This document shows, in pieces, positions 7,158 to 13,506 of a stretch of DNA of 13,880 nucleotides. Origin of the DNA: Candidatus Babeliales bacterium (GTDB lineage: Bacteria; Babelota; Babeliae; Babelales; JANWKD01); assembly GCA_025451595.1 (NCBI GenBank), contig JANWKD010000062.1, forward strand, positions 1-13,880, in the 5' to 3' direction. Every line of letters starts with the position of its first letter. Position 1 is the stretch's first letter. Under the pieces are notes generated by a model. The model was not told where the DNA came from and did not search any database. It saw nothing but the letters and a program-made list of their open reading frames with translations. Position numbers and translations under genes: made by a program.

Positions 7158-8684
7158 ATGGTCTTTCTTTGTATGCTACTACAAAAGTATCCTCATATTT
7201 TAATTATTCTATTATCTGCTCTATTAAGCGCGGCACTTTGGCATGTTACATTCATTAACTTCTTTCCAGACTCAGAACAATATGTCCGCACAGCTTTTGC
7301 CCTTATCAATCAACCTGGCGAATTCTATTATTATCGAACGTGGGGCTACTCAATTTTTCTCGTACTCTTGGGCGTTACTACATTTCATACGTTCTATCTG
7401 TTACTTGTAGCGCAAGCATTACTGGGGATTGCAATGCCTCTCATAGTGTTCGCTACCATTCAGCCTTTTAGCAAAAAAACTGCATTGGTAACTGCTGTTT
7501 TAGTAGCCATTTCTTTCACGCCTTTTATCTGGCAAAAGCTGATCATGACTGACCAAATAGCCATGTTCTTGTATTATCTTTTAGCTTATGTGGCGATGCG
7601 GTTTATCTTTTATCAGTCCTATAAAAGCTTAGTAATGTTAGGAATCATAGGATTTTTGTTGTTTTTAATGCGGCCCTCAGCCATGTTGATTTACTTCTGC
7701 ACACTGGGTTGTCTACTCTTATTTAACCTAAATGTTTGGAAACGAATAATTGGGGCGGCTTGTGTTTTTATAATGTCAGTATTGTTTTTTCAGGTTTTTC
7801 AGTATGATTGGGTGTCGAAGTATAATGATAAACATCACATTCAGAATTCATTCACTCATGGAAGTATGGTGGGTAGAATGTTTTTTTTCAATATATATGG
7901 CGCTGCTCCCTTTTTTACAAATGAATTGACGGTCAGTCCTCAAAATGGCAGCTGTTCCAATGCTTTTTATCAGCATTTATTGCAATGGAGTGAAAAAAAT
8001 ACTCCCATCACTAATAAATACTTAGCTAATAAAAACGCTACTGATTTCGTGAATAAGCTACTTTCAGAGCCTAATCTTCAGAATCATGCGGTTATGTGGC
8101 TTGCTTTGGATCAGCGAATTGGCTCAGTTAGGGCTGACCGTTTATTTGCTTGTACTGCGGTCGAAGGCTTGATAAAGCATCCTTCCGCTATTTTATTATT
8201 TGTTGATGGTTTTGTGGAATTTTTTATGTCTGGTGATGTGGTATATAACTCAGGAAAAAGAGTCGCCTGGGATGCAAGTAGTATTACAACTGCTATGTTG
8301 ACTAAACATTTAAGTAACGATCCTAACTTCTCTAATAAGCTTAGAAATGAATTGACTAATGAAATAAAAGTAAGTGCAAATAAGTATGAGACAACGGTAT
8401 TAACTTACAAAATTCTTTTTTACTGGCAAACAGCTTTCAAAATTGTTGCCTCGATTCTTGCCTTAATGCTACTGCCTTTGTGTTTGTTGGCCGAACGACG
8501 TATAGCTTGCATGGCAACACTAATAGCTTTTTATCTTGTCTATCAATCTTTAGTAGCAACCGTTTTTGCTGCTCCTCATTTTCGTTATAGTTCGCCCCAA
8601 ATACCCTTTATCATAATGCTGGCTGCCTTAGGAATATATTCATCAATAAAGAGAAGAAATATTACTTACAAAACCGGGCAATAA
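7158..8684 (+). CDS. Polytopic membrane protein, GT-C (ArnT/PMT-like) glycosyltransferase candidate
   Basis: A 508-residue protein with about ten hydrophobic segments, including a run near residues 65-100. Motifs fit GT-C enzymes that transfer sugars from polyprenyl-phosphate carriers in the periplasm: FPDSEQY (36-42) gives an acidic residue in the first loop after the first helix, YYRTWGYSIFL (58-68) resembles the common YRTPGYP motif, MTDQIAMFLYY (130-140) matches the usual S/T-E-x-x-x helix, and an RPSAML follows the fourth or fifth helix. A soluble stretch near 240-400 probably forms a periplasmic domain. The start is uncertain: ATG 7158 lies only about 12 bases from the predicted transcription start and has no ribosome site, whereas ATG 7173 (503 residues) sits at exactly the same distance from the repeat as ATG 8748 does in the next gene. 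The acceptor is unknown. Confidence 0.75.
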   Translation: MVFLCMLLQKYPHILIILLSALLSAALWHVTFINFFPDSEQYVRTAFALINQPGEFYYYRTWGYSIFLVLLGVTTFHTFYLLLVAQALLGIAMPLIVFATIQPFSKKTALVTAVLVAISFTPFIWQKLIMTDQIAMFLYYLLAYVAMRFIFYQSYKSLVMLGIIGFLLFLMRPSAMLIYFCTLGCLLLFNLNVWKRIIGAACVFIMSVLFFQVFQYDWVSKYNDKHHIQNSFTHGSMVGRMFFFNIYGAAPFFTNELTVSPQNGSCSNAFYQHLLQWSEKNTPITNKYLANKNATDFVNKLLSEPNLQNHAVMWLALDQRIGSVRADRLFACTAVEGLIKHPSAILLFVDGFVEFFMSGDVVYNSGKRVAWDASSITTAMLTKHLSNDPNFSNKLRNELTNEIKVSANKYETTVLTYKILFYWQTAFKIVASILALMLLPLCLLAERRIACMATLIAFYLVYQSLVATVFAAPHFRYSSPQIPFIIMLAALGIYSSIKRRNITYKTGQ

Positions 8685-8724
8685 TTTGCATGGTTACTCT
8701 TAGGGAGTTATACTTCGGCTTATT
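8680..8724 (+). repeat. 45-bp direct repeat, copy 2, containing a promoter
   Basis: Second copy of the element at 7105-7149 (42 of 45 identical). It begins within the last codons of the 508-residue gene, so the TAA at 8682-8684 lies inside it, and it ends 11 bases before ATG 8736. It fills most of the 51-base gap between the two genes. Confidence 0.9.
8686..8714 (+). promoter_or_regulatory. Sigma70-type promoter inside repeat copy 2
   Basis: TTGCAT (8686-8691) and TATACT (8709-8714) with a 17-base spacer, the same as in copy 1. Transcription would begin near 8721 and give the 701-residue gene its own promoter even though it lies only 51 bases after a co-directional gene. Confidence 0.6.
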
Positions 8725-8735
8725 TCTCTGTTGAG

Positions 8736-10841
8736 ATGGACCTGGCAATGTTTAGTGGCGTATATGCGAAAAGAGTTGGTTTATTTTTTATCTTAGCTTT
8801 TGCTTACTCAATTATTTTATCTTTTAGCTATTCTAGCGCTGCAACGTATGTTTGCCCCAACCATGTAGGCAGTATGTTCAAAATGGCAGTTGATGTAGCC
8901 AATGGACTTACTCTGTATGGTCAGACCTATTCTCAATATGGACCGGTTCCGACTTGGATCCAAGCGTTAGCTCTATCTATATTTAGTCATAATGTCATTG
9001 TATCTGCTATGACGACTATGCTGTTTGCTTTTGCTACCATTTTTCTTTTACAACTGGTTTGGAGTAGGGTTTTAACGTTTCCATACGTAGCTATTGCCAT
9101 TGTTTTGCAGGCAATCATTCAGCCCGATGTCTCGCTTCCGTGGCCAAATGCTTATATGGGGTGTTTTTCTGCTGCGACTCTGCTTGCGATCATTTCGTAT
9201 TTTGAAAAACCTCTAGCGTGGAAACTTGTTGTTGCGGGGTTAAGCACAGCTGCAGTAATACTATGCAGACAGCAAGGTGTTGTTCTCTTTCTGTTTGTTT
9301 TTATGTGTCTGCTTTTCCTTTTTAAGGGACCACACAAATCGTTCACCAATAGAGCTACAGCTTCTTTTTGGTATTTCTTGGGTACTTTTATTCCAATTGC
9401 GGTTTATTTGATGTATCTGCAATCCAAACACATGCTGGTCGATTTTTATAAACAAACGATTCTTATCATTCCTATCGCCTATACTTCAGGCGATCTTTCC
9501 TTGATCAATCATTTGAAAATGTTACTAAATAACTTTTTCTTAGCAGACAGGCTGTTTTTTATATCACTATGGGGCATTATAGGTCTTATCTGCGTATGCT
9601 CTATGGTCGTTCTCCTTTTTAAACGTTCATTAGAAGAACCCAAGTCACGAGTCATATTTCTTTGTGCGGGATTTGCATTAGTCGGAATGCTAAATGCCTA
9701 TCCTCTGCCAGATGATTTTCGCTACGCCCACGGTATGGCGCCTGCAACTGGCATTTTGATTTATCTTTTATACATCGCTTTTTCAAATATGTTAGCGCCC
9801 TTGCGTTTTATTTCAGTTTTGCTCGTAATTAGTGTCATGTTTAGTCCGGTTATTTCATATGTATATAAGAATTATCATGCGGGCATCCGTTTTCTGAAAA
9901 AAGGTTCCATAAATGGTTATGCTAGAGTCAGTGTTCCGACTGAAATTGCGGGAACGTTCCATACTCCTGAGAATGTTCAGTTCTATACAAAATTGGATAG
10001 ATTACTCAGCCAATACTCCAAACTTTATCCTGAGACTTCCCTCATTTCTCTAGGAGTTGAACCGCTATTTGCTACTTTCATCCACAATAACAAAAATGCG
10101 CATCAGATGCCGTTTCTTTGGTGGTCTAAAACGGGCACTATGAATGATGGCGGAGAAAATAATACGATTAATGCATTACTCTATCCTGATTATTTTTTAA
10201 AATTACATGCCTTTATTGCGCAGAATAAACCCTTACTTTATACTTACGGCCAACACATTGATGGTTATAAACCTATATTTGAGAATATCGGTGGAGTAGG
10301 ATTTCCTCTTTACTGGGCAAACCAATGGGTCGTACGGCCAATTGTTTCAATTCAAGCACCTATAGATCGTGCTGATAAGTTTTTAGCATCCACCAATACA
10401 ACAGAATTTTTCAATGTGCCTGAAAGGGTCGTTGTAGCAAAAGTATTGGGTAGGTCCTCGTCAGAGATTCAGGCTGAACATTCTTTAGAAAACTTGTTCG
10501 ATTCCCGTCTTGATACTTTTATGTCGTATACTTCGAAAATGCCTTTTGAATTAGAACTTAAACTTCAATTGCAAAAGTCTTATACCATATCTAAGATTAC
10601 TCTCTATCCTAGGGGTGGTTACGAAAAATTACTTCCGCGATATATCACCATTTCTAGCAGCCTAGATGGTAGCAATTGGAGCCTAATAACTGCTTCTTAT
10701 TCTGATACTATCAACGCAACCCAGCATGGTGCTGTTTTCTCTTTCAAACCTAAGAAAATCAAATTCTTAAGGATAAGTATGAATTCTTTAGAGAATGACA
10801 AGGATCACTTTGTTCAGATCTCTCAAATTATTCTAGACTAG
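8736..10841 (+). CDS. GT-C-like membrane glycosyltransferase fused to a C-terminal discoidin-like (F5/8 type C) domain
   Basis: A 701-residue protein. The first 360 or so residues carry about ten hydrophobic helices, with DVANGLTLYGQTYSQYGPV (53-71) after the first helix. D-x-A-x-G-x-x-LY...QYGP is a loop motif common in GT-C-type membrane proteins and would supply the catalytic Asp53. A soluble periplasmic part follows. The last 120 or so residues look like an F5/8 type C jelly roll: SLENLFDSRLDTFMSY (about 583-598), SKITLYPRG in the middle, ITISSSLDGSNWSLI near 638-652 and FLRISM near 677. Such domains usually bind carbohydrate, so it may hold the acceptor glycan. ATG 8736 abuts a GAG, but ATG 8748 (697 residues), preceded by GAGATGG, is at the same distance from the promoter repeat as ATG 7173 in the previous gene and may be the real start. 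The domain call is from motifs only. Confidence 0.75.
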   Translation: MDLAMFSGVYAKRVGLFFILAFAYSIILSFSYSSAATYVCPNHVGSMFKMAVDVANGLTLYGQTYSQYGPVPTWIQALALSIFSHNVIVSAMTTMLFAFATIFLLQLVWSRVLTFPYVAIAIVLQAIIQPDVSLPWPNAYMGCFSAATLLAIISYFEKPLAWKLVVAGLSTAAVILCRQQGVVLFLFVFMCLLFLFKGPHKSFTNRATASFWYFLGTFIPIAVYLMYLQSKHMLVDFYKQTILIIPIAYTSGDLSLINHLKMLLNNFFLADRLFFISLWGIIGLICVCSMVVLLFKRSLEEPKSRVIFLCAGFALVGMLNAYPLPDDFRYAHGMAPATGILIYLLYIAFSNMLAPLRFISVLLVISVMFSPVISYVYKNYHAGIRFLKKGSINGYARVSVPTEIAGTFHTPENVQFYTKLDRLLSQYSKLYPETSLISLGVEPLFATFIHNNKNAHQMPFLWWSKTGTMNDGGENNTINALLYPDYFLKLHAFIAQNKPLLYTYGQHIDGYKPIFENIGGVGFPLYWANQWVVRPIVSIQAPIDRADKFLASTNTTEFFNVPERVVVAKVLGRSSSEIQAEHSLENLFDSRLDTFMSYTSKMPFELELKLQLQKSYTISKITLYPRGGYEKLLPRYITISSSLDGSNWSLITASYSDTINATQHGAVFSFKPKKIKFLRISMNSLENDKDHFVQISQIILD

Positions 10842-10886
10842 TAAGCTGAAAACTTTTTAAGAGGTATAGATTGAAGTGAATAAACT

Positions 10887-11387
10887 ATGATTATAACGCT
10901 TACAGCAGCATTATTATTCTTGGCGTTTATTTCCCATGTATTATGGTGGAGATATAAAATGCCGCCTAACACAACAAGTGCTTTGTTATTCATTTTTTTT
11001 GGTATCTTAATATTCTCTATCATAGGTTATATATGGCTGTCGGAAACCCCTATTATTTTGCAATTGGGTGAAATGATACGCTTTATATTGCTTTATACGA
11101 GTTGCACGCTGGTGTATATCATCCTCTATTCAGCTATCGAACAACAAAGTCCCACATTGGCTATTATAAATTACATTAACCAGCACGGAAAAAGTGGCTG
11201 CGATGATCAGTCCCTTAATAAATATTTAAATGCCAGTGAAGGAATTGAGCAGCGTCTCAGTGTGATAGTGCAGTCGGGATGGATTCAATCGACGGAATCT
11301 GGTTGGCGACTTACCAAAAAAGGATTTCGTATTGCTTACATTTTTGAATATGCAGCAACTATTTTTGGATTAAATAAGGGAGGGTGA
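10887..11387 (+). CDS. Small membrane protein with a C-terminal winged-helix-like domain (first of a pair)
   Basis: A 166-residue protein I cannot assign to a named family. Three hydrophobic segments (about 2-20, 30-50 and 63-85) are followed by a soluble domain of about 75 residues. That part reads as helix, helix, recognition-like helix and wing: LAIINYINQHG (about 91-101), SLNKYLNASEGIEQRLSVIV, then SGWIQSTESGWRLTKKGFRIA, whose LTKKG turn is typical of the wing of MarR/PadR-like domains. It has few net positive charges beyond the wing, so it may bind protein and not DNA. ATG 10887 is the first possible start, as an in-frame TAA lies at 10881; the ribosome site is poor. The stop at 11385-11387 is two bases before the best start of the next gene, which has the same layout, so the two are almost surely translated together. 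Confidence 0.7.
   Translation: MIITLTAALLFLAFISHVLWWRYKMPPNTTSALLFIFFGILIFSIIGYIWLSETPIILQLGEMIRFILLYTSCTLVYIILYSAIEQQSPTLAIINYINQHGKSGCDDQSLNKYLNASEGIEQRLSVIVQSGWIQSTESGWRLTKKGFRIAYIFEYAATIFGLNKGG
11377..11383 (+). promoter_or_regulatory. Ribosome binding site deciding the start of the second membrane/winged-helix gene
   Basis: AGGGAGG at 11377-11383 lies 6 bases before ATG 11390. The overlapping GTG at 11384, which would add two residues, directly abuts the site and so could not use it. Confidence 0.75.
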
Positions 11388-11389
11388 AT

Positions 11390-11908
11390 ATGTTGCTGCA
11401 ATGGTTATTAACCTTATCACCCATAATCGCCTTGATGATCAATGTGGTTAGCCAAATCATTAGTGTGCATTTGACTCAACGCATCGGCATGTCTATTCTA
11501 ATTGGGTTGTTATTGGGGCTAATAGAAAATACCTTGTTTTGCCATTTTTTGTTTATAACAGACAGTTCACTTTTTTCTATTGATAATTGGTGCGTTAGCA
11601 TCCTTACTTATCTTGCGCTTTCATTTTGTTATTGGGCATTTCTAAATTTAAATATTACTTCTTTACGGATACGTATCGCTCGCGAATTGCTGCTGGAAAA
11701 AAATGGCATATTAACTACCAAAATTTTATTGCAACGTTATTCCCCGCAGGAATTTATTAATCGCCGTATACAACGATTAGAAACAACAGGGCAAATTAAA
11801 GATCAAGATGGAAAATGGATACTTCTTTCAAAAAAATTATTATTATTTGTCATTGTATCCACAGCTTTGCGTAAATTAATTATTCCATCAAATTCTTCTA
11901 GGGTATAA
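11390..11908 (+). CDS. Small membrane protein with a winged-helix-like domain (second of a pair)
   Basis: A 172-residue protein, unnamed family. Three hydrophobic segments (about 3-24, 30-52 and 63-85) lead into SLRIRIARELLLEKNGILT, LLQRYSPQEFINRRIQRLETTG and QIKDQDGKWILLSKK. This is the helix, helix, recognition helix and beta-wing order of a winged-helix domain, with a basic second helix. A last hydrophobic stretch (LLLFVIVSTALRKLII) may return to the membrane. Its order of parts matches the preceding gene although sequence identity looks low, so the pair may have arisen by an old duplication or form a heterodimer. I recall similar small proteins beside glycosyltransferases in other bacteria, but that is memory, not a search. 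Roles to consider are a membrane-bound regulator of the cluster or an adaptor for a glycosyltransferase. Its last 11 bases overlap the convergent methyltransferase gene. Confidence 0.7.
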   Translation: MLLQWLLTLSPIIALMINVVSQIISVHLTQRIGMSILIGLLLGLIENTLFCHFLFITDSSLFSIDNWCVSILTYLALSFCYWAFLNLNITSLRIRIARELLLEKNGILTTKILLQRYSPQEFINRRIQRLETTGQIKDQDGKWILLSKKLLLFVIVSTALRKLIIPSNSSRV

Positions 11909-12794
11909 AAATATTAACCAAAGCATATTGCGGGTTTTCAACTCCCATTTTTTGCTTCTTCACGATCACTGTTTGTAAGTAAGTTTTTCGAAATATTTTT
12001 CCAACTATAAAAATTGCTTTTACTCCAACGCGCATGACAGTGCTAATTATGCCTTTATGCATTGGGACATCAATAGCCTTCAATGGCACATTATGATTGA
12101 TAACTTTTAGAACTGTAAAATTATTATCTTGTGTTAATAAGCTTTCTAAACTATTTTTATTAAAATGATTGAGATGGTGTGGATCATAGAGTCTTTTGAA
12201 TATAAATGAGAAGCCTATTTTTCTCATTATATTGGCTAAACTATATAAAAACCCATCTCTATTAATTGTCATGATATAGGCAATACCATCGTCTCGTAAT
12301 AATGTATGAATGCGCTTTTGAAAGGCGCGTACATCTTCTAAATGTTCGATCACCGCCAATGAAATAATCGCATCAAATTTTGTTGAAAATGTATGCGTTA
12401 AAAAATCCCCCTGCAGAAAAGTTATGTTATGTGATTTTTTGGTAATTTCATCAATAGGTGCCAAATCTATACCATATAATGAAAAAGAATTGTTATTGGC
12501 AGCAAGATATTTCAAAAAATCCCCATTTCCACATCCTGCATCAAGAACGCAAGTGGCATTTCTTTTTAAAAGGTCCTGATGAATGGTGGAGAATAACCCG
12601 TAATTTGGATTTTCAAACCACTGGCGGTGTGTTTTGAGATAATAATCGGCTGAATAAGTTTCTGGCTGAATCGTTGTTTGATCCGTAAAGCAATGGCTGC
12701 AAGTCTTACATTTTCGAAGTTCAAGTTCTTGTAACTTGACCCATAGATACGAAATTCCATCACAAACAGTGCATTTTATTGCAGTTTCACTCAT
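11898..12794 (-). CDS. SAM-dependent methyltransferase with an N-terminal zinc-ribbon-like cysteine cluster
   Basis: A 298-residue class I methyltransferase of the Methyltransf_23 type. The N-terminus has C8-x2-C11 and C29-x2-C32 with a further Cys35, a likely zinc site. The SAM site is VLDAGCGNGDF (83-93, motif I), with acidic Asp110 at the end of the next strand (LYGID) and LAVIEHLED (146-154) as the post-motif. Such zinc-ribbon methyltransferases are common in O-antigen and deoxysugar clusters, where they methylate sugar carbons, hydroxyls or amino groups; the site cannot be told here. The hydrophobic C-terminal part (from about 255) could associate with the membrane. GGAG at 12802-12805, 7 bases before ATG 12794, decides the start; a longer version from 12863 would overlap the previous gene and lacks a ribosome site. 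It follows the other methyltransferase after 37 bases. Confidence 0.85.
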   Translation of the reverse strand: MSETAIKCTVCDGISYLWVKLQELELRKCKTCSHCFTDQTTIQPETYSADYYLKTHRQWFENPNYGLFSTIHQDLLKRNATCVLDAGCGNGDFLKYLAANNNSFSLYGIDLAPIDEITKKSHNITFLQGDFLTHTFSTKFDAIISLAVIEHLEDVRAFQKRIHTLLRDDGIAYIMTINRDGFLYSLANIMRKIGFSFIFKRLYDPHHLNHFNKNSLESLLTQDNNFTVLKVINHNVPLKAIDVPMHKGIISTVMRVGVKAIFIVGKIFRKTYLQTVIVKKQKMGVENPQYALVNIFIP

Positions 12795-12801
12795 ATTCTG
12801 T

Positions 12802-12805
12802 CTCC
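12802..12805 (-). promoter_or_regulatory. Ribosome binding site deciding the start of the zinc-ribbon methyltransferase
   Basis: GGAG on the - strand, 7 bases before ATG 12794. It makes the 298-residue product more likely than the 321-residue one from 12863. Confidence 0.75.
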
Positions 12806-12831
12806 GATCACGATAATAGGATAACTTGAAA

Positions 12832-13506
12832 TTATTTTGTTGCATGCACCCAGTATTGACCACCCAAGGGCAACCATTTCAGATAAGGCTCAATGTTATT
12901 TAAAAGCGGCAACCAAGGGGGGAAGAAGAGGCAAAATCCCTGGCGATATAAATCGAACCCAGCTTCTCGTACATATTTTTTAAGTGTCCTTGGGGCAAGC
13001 AAAATTACCCCTTTATCAAAGGGACAAGAACTAACAATTTTTCGTGTGACTGGATTATAAGGGTTATGTTCGAAAATGATAAGCTGACCGCCTGGGGCGA
13101 GACTTTGATATAACAGTTTTGTCACATTTGCCCGTTGACTACAGGGGATATGATGATAAACGCTCGCAACAAAAATCAGATCAAAATGTGACTCACAGCT
13201 GGGTAGTTCTGACGTTGCGACGAATTGTACTTGTGGATTCAGTTTTTTGGCAACATCAAGACTTTCGATAGAAATATCAGTTCCAAAAATAGTTGAATTG
13301 GGATAGGCCTCTTTTAAAAATGGAATATTACGTCCAATGCCACATCCAAACTCCAGAATTTTGGCAGGGTTTTCGGATATTGTTTTGGTAATATTAATCT
13401 TATATTGCGCAAAATAACCATCATCCGAAGTAAACAATTTTGTTTGCTCTTTCAGCAGTGAATTGTACGTTTCTGTGAACTCGTCAAAGTTAACTTCTTC
13501 GGTCAT
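12832..13506 (-). CDS. Class I SAM-dependent methyltransferase of the glycan-cluster type (EHNPYNP motif)
   Basis: A 224-residue protein with a clear class I methyltransferase fold: ILEFGCGIGRN (50-60, motif I), IFGTDIS (73-79, acidic end of strand 2), FDLIFVASVYHHI (108-120) and LAPGGQLIIFEHNPYNPVTR (136-155). The EHNPxNPxTR segment followed by a CPFD motif marks a subgroup I associate with surface-polysaccharide loci; substrate unknown, probably a nucleotide-linked or lipid-linked sugar. ATG 13506 overlaps the stop of rfbF by 4 bases (ATGA), and GGAG at 13513-13516 lies 6 bases upstream, so this start is better than 13527. The overlap implies translational coupling and a functional link with CDP-glucose formation. 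The C-terminal part (FFPPWLPLLNN) is hydrophobic and may touch the membrane. Confidence 0.85.
   Translation of the reverse strand: MTEEVNFDEFTETYNSLLKEQTKLFTSDDGYFAQYKINITKTISENPAKILEFGCGIGRNIPFLKEAYPNSTIFGTDISIESLDVAKKLNPQVQFVATSELPSCESHFDLIFVASVYHHIPCSQRANVTKLLYQSLAPGGQLIIFEHNPYNPVTRKIVSSCPFDKGVILLAPRTLKKYVREAGFDLYRQGFCLFFPPWLPLLNNIEPYLKWLPLGGQYWVHATK

Noticed and set aside
6983..7258. A 91-residue + strand open frame across the divergent intergenic region.
   Set aside because: It spans promoters and the starts of two better-supported genes, has no ribosome site and shows no recognisable sequence.
11384..11389. GTG start at 11384 with a 4-base GTGA overlap.
   Set aside because: The GTG directly abuts the AGGGAGG ribosome site; ATG 11390 has proper spacing.
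12795..12863. Longer N-terminus of the zinc-ribbon methyltransferase from 12863.
   Set aside because: It would overlap the end of the previous gene, has no ribosome site, and adds residues unlike the family; ATG 12794 has a good GGAG.
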